From positions 39,268,770 to 39,332,769 of the forward strand of contig OZ020484.1 in assembly GCA_963971405.1 (NCBI GenBank): a DNA stretch of 64,000 nt, in the 5' to 3' direction. The position numbers and the translations under genes are program-made. Shown here piece after piece: positions 22,901-35,600 of the stretch. Below the pieces are notes generated by a model. It searched no databases. It had not been told where the DNA came from and worked only from the letters and a program-made list of their open reading frames with translations. Within the stretch, counting starts at the first letter, position 1. Each line of letters starts with the position of its first letter. Source of the stretch: Psococerastis gibbosa. Its lineage: Eukaryota; Arthropoda; Insecta; Psocodea; Psocidae.

Positions 22901-25900
22901 CCAATTTATACTTAGCCTAGTATAAGGAAAGCTTTGTGATGGTCGAAATTTTCGATTCCGAGATTTCAACGGATTTACACGTTTTGAGGTCCCAGGAACC
23001 CAAAAAAGTGGTTTTTACGAAATGTCTGTCTGTCGTTCTGTCTGTCGCTCTCTCTCTGTCTGTTCGTCGATTTCCGGGCAAACTACTTGGGCAAACTACT
23101 TTTGATGAAATTCGACATGTAGGTTCACAAAAATCAAAAAATAATTTTCTGTGAAACCTTTCCATCGATGATTTCTACCTTCAGGCATGTTTTAGGTGTT
23201 AAATTGAGTAACGAAACTGGACAGATTGCTTTCCCAAAAAACTATTTGGTTTTGTGCAAAAAAATGTTTTTAAAAAAATGATTCAAAATTCACGGTCAAA
23301 TGCATTGCGTGCCCTGCCATTATTGCTGGGTGGTAATTTGTTGGTCTGACCTATCTAGAATTTACCTCACCTCCAGTGACGTCAGGTGGGCAACCCCCCC
23401 CCCCCCTTCCCCCGAGATGCCCGAAATTTAACTCTAGGAAAATTATTTACCATGAAATTACTCATTTTCTCTAGCTACTACTTGATAAATTGGAAAGCAT
23501 GTTCGAGTAAACTCGGACCGGTTCTTATAGTTTATGGCATATCATTTATGGCTCTAGGCCCTACGATTAATATTTCACCAGAAATTTGACTTAGCGAAAA
23601 AAAAATGGAAAGGGGGGGCTCCGCATTGGCCCTTAAGTCGTTAGTTTGTCAACCTTTATCAACCCTTTTTCAATCGAACTAGATGTACCTTCGACTTACC
23701 GGTAAAAGTTAGGCTATCGCGAAGACGGATCAATGCTATGTCATTCACGAAGGATCCCGCATCTGTTCGCTTGTAGTTTTCATGTCGAATCATCTTCTCT
23801 ACTACCATTTTTTGCACCGAAGTTGGACACGAGTTATTATTAGCGCAAGTTAATGATTCCAGCCCCACGAAAACCGTCACTCTGGAATTAATATTATAAA
23901 TAATGCATCAATGGAATAGAGTCCAAATCGTATGACGTATATAGCCCAAACGCCAAGTTTCCAAGCCAATGTCACGAAAACAACAATTAAGTTAAAAAAT
24001 CCATTTTTCAGCGATATTTATGGATGTAAACACAAAGAACGAAAGCATGGCACTTGACACGTTTTATAAAACAGGACATGGCAAAAATGACAACTATCTG
24101 CCAACTGCAACTATACTAGTACAATAATAATTTTGCCACCGTCGCTTGGCGCGGTTTACTTAGGACATTGCTGGCCATGTCACTTGGATCGTATTTAAGT
24201 GGTACCTACGACGAATTTCCTATTTTTGGCGCTTAACCCGGTTTTCATTTCCACGCTTCAATTGGTAAATAGGAAAGCATGTTTGAGTAAACTCGGACCA
24301 GTTCTTATATTGTAATTTTGTATTTTTATTTGAAATTAGCTCACCTAATTTTTTTTTTTTTTTTTACTTGGGGGAACAACAATAATACTTTTCCCAGCGT
24401 TTGTTCGCCCGCGAATGAATTGCCAACGACCGAATCGTCCGTGTGTACCGTGTCTTAGATGGAAATCTGCTATACGCTAGTCAAAATTGTCCTTGGCTTG
24501 CTCTTAAATCCCGTTGCATTTATTCACAATTTTAGCTTAGGGGCTTCTCTTAGACTACAGTTAACATTGACCTGCAAAGGTGAAAATAATAAGCATATGT
24601 ATTTCACCTTTTCTCCTTGAAGCCCACTGTGCAATGACCTGCTGTCAGAATGTGGCGCTGGTGAATAATTGTGCCACTGCAATGCCCGAGCACCTTCCTT
24701 TGTTCTAAAATAAACGAGAAATTTATGAAACGAGGACGAAAGGATAACAGCGAGCAAGATGATTGAAGGTGGTATTTTATCGTTTTCCATGAGTCAAAAT
24801 TAAGTTTAATAATTTTATCTCGAGCTCATGTTACATAATGCACGTAAAACGTTTAAAATAGATGCGGATTTACCATCAATTTGTCGCCTATGAACCAGGC
24901 CGGTTTTGCCACCCTATACCCAGTACCAGGGGAGGGGGAGGGGGAGGTTTTTGTAAGTTCAGCACGAGTGTATACATGTGGACCCTGATCATATAAGCAC
25001 TATAAGAACCGTCACTTACGTATTACCAGTATATAAGCCATCCATGGAAATTCTCCGTGATCAGTCGGATCACCGTCTTCCATTTTATTATCAATATAGA
25101 CGAATAAATCCGCTCGTCCGCAGTCTTTTGGCAAAAGAAAATAATTCTTATGACGCTTTAGGTCCTGTGATGTAGTGTCTGATTGGTTGTTAGTAAGAAG
25201 TTTCGGATGACGCACTGCAGTGTCTGGTTTGCCACAACATATACCTTTTCCATTCTGACAAGAAAATAAAATACTTCCAGTTTGAGTTGGGGGACACTCA
25301 TTGGCTGGCACGCAGAATTGATGAGCCAGACAACCCTGTGAATTAGCAAATTCTGAAATGAAAATTCATATTCATAAATGCATCCATCATGGTGCCTGGG
25401 AAATGGGAAGAGTGGGATTTGGCCATCAGTTTCTACTTCATTCGGAGCTTAAAATCTCGTTACATGGTAGGCCACCTTTCCTACAGTGCACACAATAAAC
25501 TGAGCCTACTGCTACTTAGACATATATATTACTAGGCCCGGGGCTGAAGTTAATGATCGCTACAATTGTCTTGGCCTACTTGAAGAGTCATTAGTTATTA
25601 GGTACCTATAGTTGTAGTAAGTTGTGGCATAGTCCCAGACCGCAGTGACAGGCCCAGGACACTAAACCGGTCAATACCTAACATTCTTAGCTGATATTGA
25701 TGTGTGTTTTCTCAGGCCGTTGAGTAAGGTAAATGGATCGAATTAAAGTTTTGGAGAAATTTCAAGCAAAATCAAACTTAGACTATACTTAAATAATTAG
25801 GCCTATTCAGGTAATGTACAGTTAATAGATAAATAAGGACTTTTTTTGTTCTATTACTAAGCCAACCTAGCGGAGTGAGGGCTATAAAGCCCTCTCAGCT

Positions 25901-26286
25901 CTCTTACACTCAACTAGGAAGGCCCGGGACAGCCTGCTTTAGATGCCCTCCGAAGCATAGCCAGAAAATGTAGGAAGTGAAGGACTCGAACCAACAACCT
26001 TTCGGGTGAAAGTCAGAGTCCGTACCACTATTCTACATGTCTTGTCTTGTAATGTGCAGTAGGTACTTTTTAGTGAAGAATCAGAATCCGGGATGATAGG
26101 CCGTGGTCGTCCTGAAAGTCAACTGCAAGTACACTTTCAGGACGACCATGGCCTATCATCCGATATTCTACTGATTCTTCATGTAGCTCCGGCCGTGAAA
26201 GCCTTTGTCAATATATTACTTTTCTAGTCCTTACCTGCTAGTGAAAGAGTTAAGCATGTAAATATAATTAGTAACGGATGTAGCAT
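19950..26286 (-). CDS. Clip-domain serine protease 2, complete, with unusual protease domain
   Basis: Seven exons join in phase: 26235-26286, 25020-25352, 24608-24704, 23700-23881, 21773-21874, 21068-21168 and 19950-20141; 1059 nt, 352 residues. The ATG at 26286 begins a signal peptide (MLHPLLIIFTCLTLSLA). Residues 25-57 form a compact clip domain with cysteines at 25, 31, 37, 49, 56 and 57. The triad is present: His152 (LTAGHC), Asp208 (VNDIALIRL), Ser305 (GDSGGP). Three things are odd. The usual Arg-IVGG activation site is replaced by FVYIDNKMEDGDP. The S1-floor Asp is Lys299. The cysteine normally three residues before the GDSGG Ser-Asp pair is Thr301, and its partner before PGVYTRV is also gone, so one conserved disulfide has been lost as a pair. 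It may have changed specificity or act largely as a cofactor. Secreted; head to head with COQ6. Confidence 0.93.
20517..20747. mobile_element. Foldback MITE, family C
   Basis: Arms of about 50 bp: left GGCGGCTATTCTACTTGTCA and right TGACAAGTGGGATAGCCGCC, flanked by TAA and TTA. A second palindrome (ACTAGTATAACACTAGT) lies near the centre. Termini and flanks resemble family A, so PIF/Harbinger is the likely superfamily. It lies in the last intron of protease 2. Confidence 0.75.
21233..21488. mobile_element. Non-autonomous element, family H, copy 2
   Basis: Ends ACGCAATCCAACTTGGTGG and CCGCCAAGTTGGATCGTGT are inverted repeats and match the copy at 13346-13708. Internal blocks are shared in opposite orientation. 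It is in a protease 2 intron, so both tandem proteases carry one copy. Confidence 0.5.
22213..22774 (+). mobile_element. Tc1-like transposon remnant with long terminal inverted repeats
   Basis: Inverted repeats of about 100 bp (TGCAACCCAACGACATTGAA inward; the right end ends GATGTGGTTGGGTTG) are flanked by TA. Between them, 22373-22478 encodes AWKRAIKEVWDTIAPQEG and LVNTMPSRINTVI, the C-terminal tail typical of Tc1/mariner transposases. The catalytic DDE domain is missing, so the copy is internally deleted. It lies in a protease 2 intron. Confidence 0.75.
22891..23526 (+). mobile_element. HINE-like repeat, copy 5 (both ends present, internal deletion)
   Basis: Begins TTTTTGCTTTCCAATTTATA, carries the CTGTCTGTC simple repeat, lacks about 200 bp of the core, and ends GGAAAGCATGTTCGAGTAAA followed by ACCGGTTCTT. 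It is in the same protease 2 intron as the Tc1-like remnant. Confidence 0.8.
24259..24306 (+). mobile_element. HINE-like repeat, copy 6 (terminal 48 bp only)
   Basis: Only the 3' end remains: AATAGGAAAGCATGTTTGAG, AACTCGGACCAGTTCTT. It lies in a protease 2 intron. Confidence 0.6.
25848..26040 (-). mobile_element. tRNA-derived SINE, copy 2
   Basis: Reverse-strand copy of the SINE at 5882-6080: ACTAAGCCAACCTAGCGGAG at the 3' side and the B box complement near 25991. It lies in intron 1 of protease 2. Confidence 0.8.
26074..26181. mobile_element. Foldback MITE, family D, copy 1 (short)
   Basis: Arms of about 45 bp: GAAGAATCAGAATCCGGGAT with ATAGGCCGTGGTCGTCCTGA, and their complement ending CTGATTCTTC. 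A longer relative is at about 40266-40475. It lies in intron 1 of protease 2, about 50 bp from its first exon. Confidence 0.65.
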
Positions 26287-26671
26287 ACTATTATTTAATG
26301 CATTGAAGTGAAGGTAATAGTTCAGCTTCCTTAAAGACTCACTAAAAATGTGGTCAACTTCAATAAGTTATATCTTTAAATAATTCCTTGTTTTCTCATC
26401 TATCAACCACAATATCCGGTGTGATAACGTTTTCCAATTGTATACCTACATGTATTCCTAGAAATTCACATTCACTTAAGTGTTATTTTCATGTTTAAAT
26501 TTTTTGAAGTTGGAAATTATAACGTCGTATTATTTTTTTGTAAAACTTCACAAACTTTAGTGCCCGCGTCTCGCTTGAAACTTTTTCAAAAGAATTTTCG
26601 TGTCATTAGATAAAAAATTGCTGCCTGCTTCCACTTTCAACTTTTGTAAACATTAAACAAAAACAACAGTC
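26287..26671. promoter_or_regulatory. Shared divergent promoter region of clip protease 2 and COQ6
   Basis: The two start codons face away from each other across 385 bp, so both 5' untranslated regions and core promoters must fit here or be shared. I see no convincing TATA box at a defined distance. The assignment rests on the two gene models, not on recognised sites. Confidence 0.5.
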
Positions 26672-29600
26672 ATGGCCGCTGTTAACAGATCTAAGCTTCT
26701 TCAATATTGCTGCCATTTCAGCACAAAAAGATATACTACAGATGTAAAGTTACCTGAGCAGCATTACAATGTTGTTATTGCAGGAGGGGGTATGGTGGGT
26801 ACAGCTGCCGCCTGTGCTATTGGTACGTAAAATAATTTGGAAGGGGTACCATTTTAATGTGTAGAGTAGTAATTTAAACAACTTTTGCACAATTTCCACA
26901 AAAACAATTAGTTGTAATTGTGGAAAAGTCGTTCAATTTTCTACTCCACATATTGTGTTTTGTTTCCGCGAAGTCACGAGAGAAACCCTACATTGGGTAC
27001 AATTTTAACTTCAGTTCCTGCAAGGCATTTTCTAATTAGCATGCTACACTCCTTCTAAACTTAAATTATTATCATTTTTATATTATTTTATTTGAAACGT
27101 TGACTTTCAAAGTTATGTACCACCCAGTGGCCAACCCTGACGATGCCTAAAACTAAGACGACATGCCTAGGCGGTTGGCTTAGTTAAGACGGGTGGAAAT
27201 ACTGAAATACCCTTTCGTTGTGACGATTCTGTCTGATTATTATTTTATATTGAAAGGGCATAAAATATCTTGATATAGTAAGCATACTAGGTTAACTGAA
27301 ATGCGTGATATAATAATAGTCCACGCAAAATGACAAAAGTATGTGCTTGGAAATTGGAATGTTTTGATCCTGTACAACACTGTAAATTAATAAATTGCAC
27401 CACACGGCACATTGCTATGCCTTACTTCCAACGCAGTTTCCCTATGCAGATAAAATAAATACACTTACAAGCACGCTTGAATACAAATGCGTGGACTAAA
27501 AATTAAATCAGTATAAATAAAAATTAACACGAACATCAAGTTGATATGCACCCTACCTTGATCACTGGCAGTATACGCAATGTATTTATAATACGTGTAG
27601 CTTATTTATACGCCAGCAGGGCGTATATGCTACCGATTTCAATGGAATATATATTATTATTATATTTACGTGTATTTATTTTTAAAAAACATTACAAATT
27701 TTACTAAACTGGTGCCAAAAAGGCGCGTTGGAATCACCACATATGTATATGCCTGTCCGGCCAGGAGCCGTTGATATTGCATGTATTCTACAATGAATTA
27801 TGTTAGGTGCGAAATTACATTTTTTAAGGCGCCCATTCCATCGACCGGCTAGGGCTATTTACAAAAATGGTGACGTGGCAGCGGACATTCAAGTCTTAGG
27901 TGGCGTTTCCACCGACCTCGCATTGCAGAATTGACGGAAATGTATATTTCCTCTATGTCATAGTTGAAATTGATCAATGATCATACAGTACAATCACAAA
28001 CAAACAAACTAAAATTAAAAAATGGCGTCATGGGATATGTTAAGTACAAACATTTTAATAGATTTCTATAGAAAGAAAAATTCTAATATCCGTCAATGTC
28101 ATTTGCATTCTGTAATGCGAGGTCGGTGGAAACGCCACCTAAGTCTTGAATGTCTGCTTCCACGTCACCGTTTTTGTAAATAGCCGGTCGGTGGAATGGG
28201 CGCCTATGTTGAATGAACCAGTTATCCAACGGCGTCGTTGGCGGTCACGCCACATGTACGCCTACGCCCATAAAAAAACTCAAATAATAATAACAGAGCC
28301 AACCGCACCTAACATTAGTAGGAATGCCATTAACTTCAAATTTATTATGTTGCAGCAAAAAACAAAAAGCTAAGTGCAAAAAGCGTATTACTATTAGAGG
28401 GAGGCGGTCGGCATGAGTTCCAACCAAAGAATCAAAATGATATCTACAGTAATCGAGTCGTATCGCTAAATCCAGCATCTAGAACTTTCCTCGAGAACCT
28501 TGAAGCTTGGCCCTTTGTAAAGGAAAATCGTTTTGCACCAGTAAAACAACTTCAGGTGTGCCTATAATAATATGTGTTGTAGAATTTTATAAAAACGCTC
28601 AATAACCGCGACGTCGTATCATAAATTTAAATTAACATACTATTTGCTTGTTTAATTCATCATTAATGAATACTAAAAAACAAAATACTGTGTTTGGCTT
28701 TCGGCCAAATGACGTCTTCAGGCGGAATTTAATTTAATTTGGATGCTGCAAATAAGGAGGCTGTCAGTACTGCTAGGTTATAAACACATCGATGGATTCC
28801 TTAATAAAAGAATAATTTGTTGCAGGTATGGGATGCTGGCTGTGACGCTGCCATAACCTTTGAATATCCTGGATTTTCCGAAGACGTATCGTACATTATC
28901 GAAAATGACGTTATTCTTTATGCATTGGACAAAGTGGTGAAGAACTGCCCTTCTGTGTCTGTGAAATACAATAGCAAAGTCGTAGATGTTCGCTTGTGTC
29001 GCCAGGATAATCCTGCCACTGTTATTAGCCTTGATAATGGAACTTCATATACCTGTGATTTGCTGGTAAGATATTCTTAAGCCTTCACCTACATTCTATT
29101 GTATTTTATCTATCGTATTTCATGGGAGGGGCTGACGTTCGCCATAAGCATGAAGTAGCTTGACACTGGGAGATATAGAAAAATTGCATACGAAAATCTG
29201 TATTATTATTGTAATATCAAAGAAAGATTGATATTGATATGATATGTGTAGTTAAAGAAGGTACAAGCACGGTTTCTTACTTAACTATTTCAAACTATGG
29301 TATGTTGGAGATAGACTGTGAGCTTCAATGATAAATTCTATTGGTAGTTTTTATTTTACTTCAAGAGTAGACTGAATTGGAAGTAGCAATGAAAGAATTC
29401 AGCATAGGGACATGCTGTTTTGGCGACTGGGAAATGTTTTGTCTTGGCGTCTCCCACTGGTTTTCCCCTTTCTTGTTGGTTTTCTTTCCGCAACATTTTT
29501 GTAAATTGACTGCACTAATTCATCAGGAATCCGATTACCTCGAGGATCATTGGGTCGTACGATGAGCGTGCATTGCCGCCTTGAGGATAGTAGTGTTGCA

Positions 29601-32600
29601 CTGCTGCGAAGCCAAGTATGCATTTTCTTAGGAAGCCAATTTAGGAGACGAGAAAAAAGCATGCTTTCCATGTATGCTACCAATTCCACTTGTCTAGCCA
29701 GCCTTTCCAAACCAGCTGATCTCTGTAAACCTTGAATATCGCTTACCGACAAACCTACAAGTAAGTTTGTCAAAACCGTCGTGACTATCAAGGTAAACAG
29801 TAAAAAGAACACATGAGCTGTACCTGGATAGGGTACATTTTTGTTAGCCTCAAAAATGAGTTTAGTCTTAGTACCTGGATCCGGGAAGAAAATGTCTTCG
29901 AATTCAAGTTCACCAGTCATCATGACCACGGTTTTCACGATACTAATTGGAATTGCTTTGAATGCATTATATCTAGGGAAAATCATGCGGAAACTGAAGG
30001 CAAATGCTAGAAGGAGACAACAATACGCTAGGAGGAACTTGGCAAAATTGACCGCGCCTGTGGTGAACATTTGCACATAGATTCCGAACATGGGGAAGCG
30101 ACCCATCAGCACCATCAATTCTATCCAATTAAAAAACATGCCAAACACCGCTATATGATGCTGTATGCGAGAAAAGTCATCTGACAGCGCAGAGCGCGGG
30201 ACGAGAGTGACAAACATGGTAATTATTATGAACCACTGCAACCAATTTTCCCAGTGATACACGTACCCCAGGCGAGAATGTGCCAATTGAAAAAGCTCTT
30301 TTAACAAAATGCAGATGTTGCTTATTACTATTACCAAGCTTAAGCACAGATCACTCTCGGAAAGTGTTTCTGTTTCGTCGTCTAAGAAAATATCGATAAT
30401 GTAAATTGAACAAAGTAAGACGTAAACAGCATGGAGAATTAGAGATGCAATGAAAAATTTTCGGATCCTCAGCCATTTCAAGTGCAAAAAAGTCTCAGAG
30501 AGTGGATGCCTCAATAAGCGACGCTGTCCTACTTCAATGAATGTGAGTAATAATGCAGTTTCACCAATTCGAATGTCAGGCACTAGTATTCTGAAGTCAA
30601 GCTGCACTTCACAGTTGGTGTCCCCAAGCTCATGGTCGTGCAATTTAATGGCTTGATCCAGTTTGATTTCAAGATGTCTCAATATTTCAGGAGTTCGTCT
30701 AGCAATAAACGATAAAGCCGAAATATTGCCGTTTGTTTTCTTCGTGACGTCACCTCCGTAATCCAAGAGCATCCGTAAACAAGTTGTAAAGTTGTTCAGG
30801 GCTGCTAGATGTACTGGTGTGTATCCATATTCATCTGCTGCATTGACTTCTGCACCGTGCTCCAGCAACATCTGCACGCATTCGCATGAACTGGACACTT
30901 TCACTATGGCGCAGTGCAGAGGAGTTCGCTTTTGTTTGTCCTGTGCGTTGGGATTGCTTTTCATGTCGAGTAATAATTCTAGAGTTTTTACAGATTGAGC
31001 TAACGCTGCCAGGTGTAAAGGGGCTTGATCTTTCGATGTTGTTTTATTGATATCAGCGCCTGCCTCTAAAAGTAATCGTGCACATTCGGCGTTTCCGTCT
31101 TCCGCTGCTAAATGCAAGGGTGTTGATCTGTTGTCACCAAACTGTACGCGGTAGTCGGCGCCATGTGCCAGCAGGATTTTGACACACTCTGCGTAGCCCA
31201 GACCTGCAGCTACGTGTAGCGGCGTTTCGGAGTAGGCTTGCGTCAGGTTGACTTGCGCGCCATGGTTGATTAGTTCTTGCACAGTGTGAATGGCATTGCT
31301 CTGTATTGCATAGTGTATTGGCGGTTTTCCGCTTCCATAGAGTGTCAGGCCTGCTTCTATATTAGCTCCAGCCTTGATGAGCAGTCGGATGCTTTCGAGG
31401 CTGCCGACGCTGGCTGCGCAGTGCAGTGGCGTAGCAATCGTCTGGTTGTCCCACACCTCGGTTTCCGCGCCGAAGTTTAAAAGTACTGCAATACAGTCGC
31501 CGCTCCCTGAACATGCCGCTAGATGTAGAGCGGAGCTAAAATCAAAACATAACATTTATATAATGTTGGTCACATCGAAATCATCCATAAATAAAAATAA
31601 TTCGCGGATTCGCCAGTGGGGCATCTGTAGATGATACATCAATATTTTCGCCTAACTATGCCTTTAACGAGGTTAAGAGAAAATGTAGCTGTTCATTCTA
31701 AGAACTGATTCAATCTATGGAGGAGAAAATGAGAACATGGCTCTTGCGCTACATTGGATACTTACCGCCCAGCAGAATCTTTGGCCGAGGTAGATGCACC
31801 TCCTTTGAGCAACTGCTCTAAAACCTTATCGTGCCCCGTCCAGCTTACTACGAGCACCCCAGTTGTTGTACTTTCTGCGTGGCAAAGTACCGCCTCTATG
31901 TTTCCTGAGTTGAGGGCACTAAGTATTTCTTGTCCGCCCGGCAGCTCGCTCAGTCCCTTCAAAATTTCTTGACGTGGCCATATCTCCTACAGCACAATTA
32001 TGATTAGTTTCATGAGCTACATATCACGGGGGGACATTTACTCGAAGAAAAGTTTTCTAGAAGTTGGTGGGAACGGGCCCACCAGTACCACGCTCTGAAA
32101 TGCTTTTGTGAGGAATACCGGAGGCACCGTTATGCATTAGAAAATGGGGGTGCCGTCCTGTTATGGGGGAGAACGGCACCCCCGTGTTCCAATGCACTGC
32201 GGTGACTCCAGTATTCCTTAAGAAACATTTCTAAGTGTGGTGATACCGGGCCTTAAAAAACGTGTCGAATCTATTCACCTGGAGCTTTAAAGAAAATACT
32301 ACTACTAGTACATAGATCCCACCTGCATGGGCTGTTATGCTTACTTGGGTTTCAACTATTGTATTTGTTTAAAACAACTGGTTCTGTTTGCAGTATCAAA
32401 TGAAAAAAAATCCCGTTGATTTAAAATTTCAAGTGCCATTGTGTAGCGATCATTGACGAAAATACGCATGTAAACCGTGAGTATTAGTCTTTTTGAGAAC
32501 AGTTTCCATCCGTTGGGGACAAGTACAAGTGTCTTCAAACTTCGGCCCCAATTTTCCCCTGATGCGGGATCGTTGGCATACGGCGAATATATGGGCTCCA

Positions 32601-35600
32601 TAACACCTAGGTCCGTCCAAAAGTATACTGGTTTAATCGTTCATTTCCTTCGTGTCCGTATATCATTGTCGGCGGGTGATAAGGTTGTCAAATTTTTTGG
32701 TGGCTGACGAAAATCTAGCTAATTATTTCCCTTATATCTTTGTACTAGGCCTAGATATTGGGCCACATGCAAAAATTTAGTTTAATTTTAGAACAAATCC
32801 CCCCCCCCCCGTGTATCTTTCTTTTATCCTTCTATTTTTTCCTCTCTTTTTTTCTGCTCTATTTAATTTTAAGCAATTATCAATAGTATAATATTTTTTG
32901 TAGGGTTTGCATGGAAACAAGACTTTATCCTAGTCTTATGGCTTTTTTCCTTCAATAAAGTCGTTTTTAACTTTCGATTTCAATTTCAGTTGAAATTGAT
33001 GTTATCTTAATCTGTATTTAAAGGCTACCTGAATTTGTAACGAGGGATTTTGTATTTCGCCGTCCACATTTCCGGCATGACATTCACTGGAAATAATGCT
33101 TTCTGAGTCATCCACTTCTCCAATCTGATCTTCATTGGATCCGAATCGATCCTAAAAAATTTATGTCATAAATGTAACCGGTGTAAGTTAAGTTACCTTC
33201 TTTCAAGCGCTGAGTTATTTTTTTCTTTTTATTCAGATAAAATATTTGGCGCAGAAACATCTTTTAAATACACTCTATTTATGAACAGATTTTAAAATAT
33301 TTTGTGAGCTGATGACTGTAATTGTGACGAATTTAATTAACTCCTCGTTTTAACGCCCCAAAGATATGCAGTTCTTTGTACTAGAGACCTATATAGTATA
33401 TATTATACTATAAAATTGGTCTTATAGATATTCTTTAAAATACAAGCTTCCTCAACATACATACTATTTACCAAAATGATGCCCTATTTCCCTTCAAAAT
33501 CGGTATTTTTCACTTAATCGCGTCTTTTGAAGTCATCATAATATCAGGTAAGAAAATGTAATCTTACTGGGAAAGAGTGAATTTTCTATGAATTTTTCAT
33601 GTGGCCATTTGCATTTCTTTGCGGATGTGGAACGAGAAATAAATTAATTTCGTCAAAATGACATGGTTTCATGTTGTTTACAAAACATTCTTAAATCTCT
33701 AAAGAGCTTAATCAGTTAGTTGCACAGTCTACGACTTTAGCCATTTGCCATAGCTTGTGGAATCACAATGGTTTCTTTACATGTCAAAGGAACAATGACT
33801 ATCTGTAGCTATAGGAACAGGTCTCCGTGATAGTTAACAGCTCAGCTGGGATTGTAAAAAGCCTATCTGAACGTGCAAGCACTCTATGTGTGTAAGATCC
33901 TGGAAAAATTCTTTACTTTATTGTGTATATACTGTATATACATACTCACACAAGAACTGACTTTTCTGAATGGTCTCTGCTGTTGTGATGTTAATGAGTC
34001 CTGTTTGTCCCGAATATTCGAGCTTATGGACAAATCAGATCGCTTTCTTTTAATTACTGGATTCCTATGCATCGGCCTGATTGACGGCTGAAAGAAATAG
34101 ATGATTAATTCCTTTTGTTTGGAGTTTTATAATGGACTAGGATTTCACCCGAGTCTGTAGAGCTATGCCAACGACCCCATTTAAAGGTATGTAACAGTTG
34201 ATTAACACTTGGGTTAATAAGGAAAGATGAGATTCGTCTGCTTAAAAGCAAACTTTATGCTCCACTTCCCACTCGTTTTATGACACACTTTTCACTCCCA
34301 CAAGCCAGGAAAGTGCTAGTAGTTAACACTGATATTTTACAAAACTGTGGGCTTGGCGCTAAGTTATGTTTTGCATTTTAGTAATGTTTGAAGTTTCAAG
34401 CTATTCAACCTGTGTTAAATTGTTAGTTAGCGCATAATTTATTTATGTGCACCTTTTTCTTTGTTCCTCCCAACTTCGTTTGTAAACATTAGTCCATTGG
34501 ACTCTGGGGTCAGCGATAATAAAGTCTGAATTTTTTACAACCTGCTGCAATTTCGAAAATATCTTGTTACCTATATTATCTTTATCCTTTTTGGCAATAG
34601 GCTCCTTAACATAGAAGCAAGTGCTACATTGACTTCTTATTACTATGAACACTGTAGGGTAGAGTAGGGGGGAGGGAATAAAGATTCGCCCTTTTAAAAC
34701 ACACCCGCCTCAAACAAATTCTATTAATCTCTTAACCACTAATCTTACTCTACCACCAGCTAAGACTTTCACACCTTTGATCAGCTGTGGAGAAAACGAA
34801 AATATCACCAGGACTGATGATCAAGACTTTCTCCTAAACTTCTACGAATTGGGGTCTTTTTCCCGCGATTAGGGCAAAGACTCGCACTTGCTGTTACCCA
34901 CTGTCAAACCGCCAATTTTCGTCATCAAAATGGAGGAAGTCTTGTTTGTCCGCTCAGCTTTAAACGCTCTGGATGCCTTTTTGTCAACCTAAGTCCTAAC
35001 CTAAAATGATCTTCAGTCGTATCTATAGATTAGGTCTTGCAACTACTTTGTGTCACCACGGCTGGCTACACAGCGTCCATATGTTGTGGTAAATATAAGG
35101 TGGATGTGGGTCTTTGCCCCGTACGGGTCTTCACCGACAATATCGCCTCTAGTTATCAACTTGTTGCCGCAGGCAGACGTAGAGGCAGAGCCCTATCTTG
35201 GTTGGCTTAGTGATAGAACAAAACGTCCTTATTTATTTGTTTATTTATTATTTATAAGTTGAATTCTACAAACGCTCTCTATTGACCCGAGGATCTATTC
35301 GATCTGGCAAATTATGCATTCCCCCATATTACACACTCTAATATTTCTTTGTTCGAATAAATATTGGGTCGAATAAATATTCGAATGTGTAATCAATTAC
35401 AACAACTCACATTAGTTAATTTCATCTTATTTTTTTCCGGGACTCGGGCCCCTGCCACCTCCTTTATTAAACTGGCCACCCTTATTAAACATGTTTTAAA
35501 ATTGCATTAATAAAATTAAGTACTACATACCACTGGGCTGATTGAAGAAGCCATGCTTTTTCATCCCGGTTTTAAGTCATCTCCACTCAGTCCCAGCAAC

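Noticed and set aside
22917-23165. Frames rich in arginine, threonine and aspartate
   Set aside because: They come from the TGTC simple repeat inside HINE-like copy 5.
28146-28478. Open frames around COQ6 exon 2
   Set aside because: They overlap the composite MITE and the real exon in other frames.
29813-31634. Several plus-strand open frames
   Set aside because: They are shadows of the large TRP channel exon on the minus strand.
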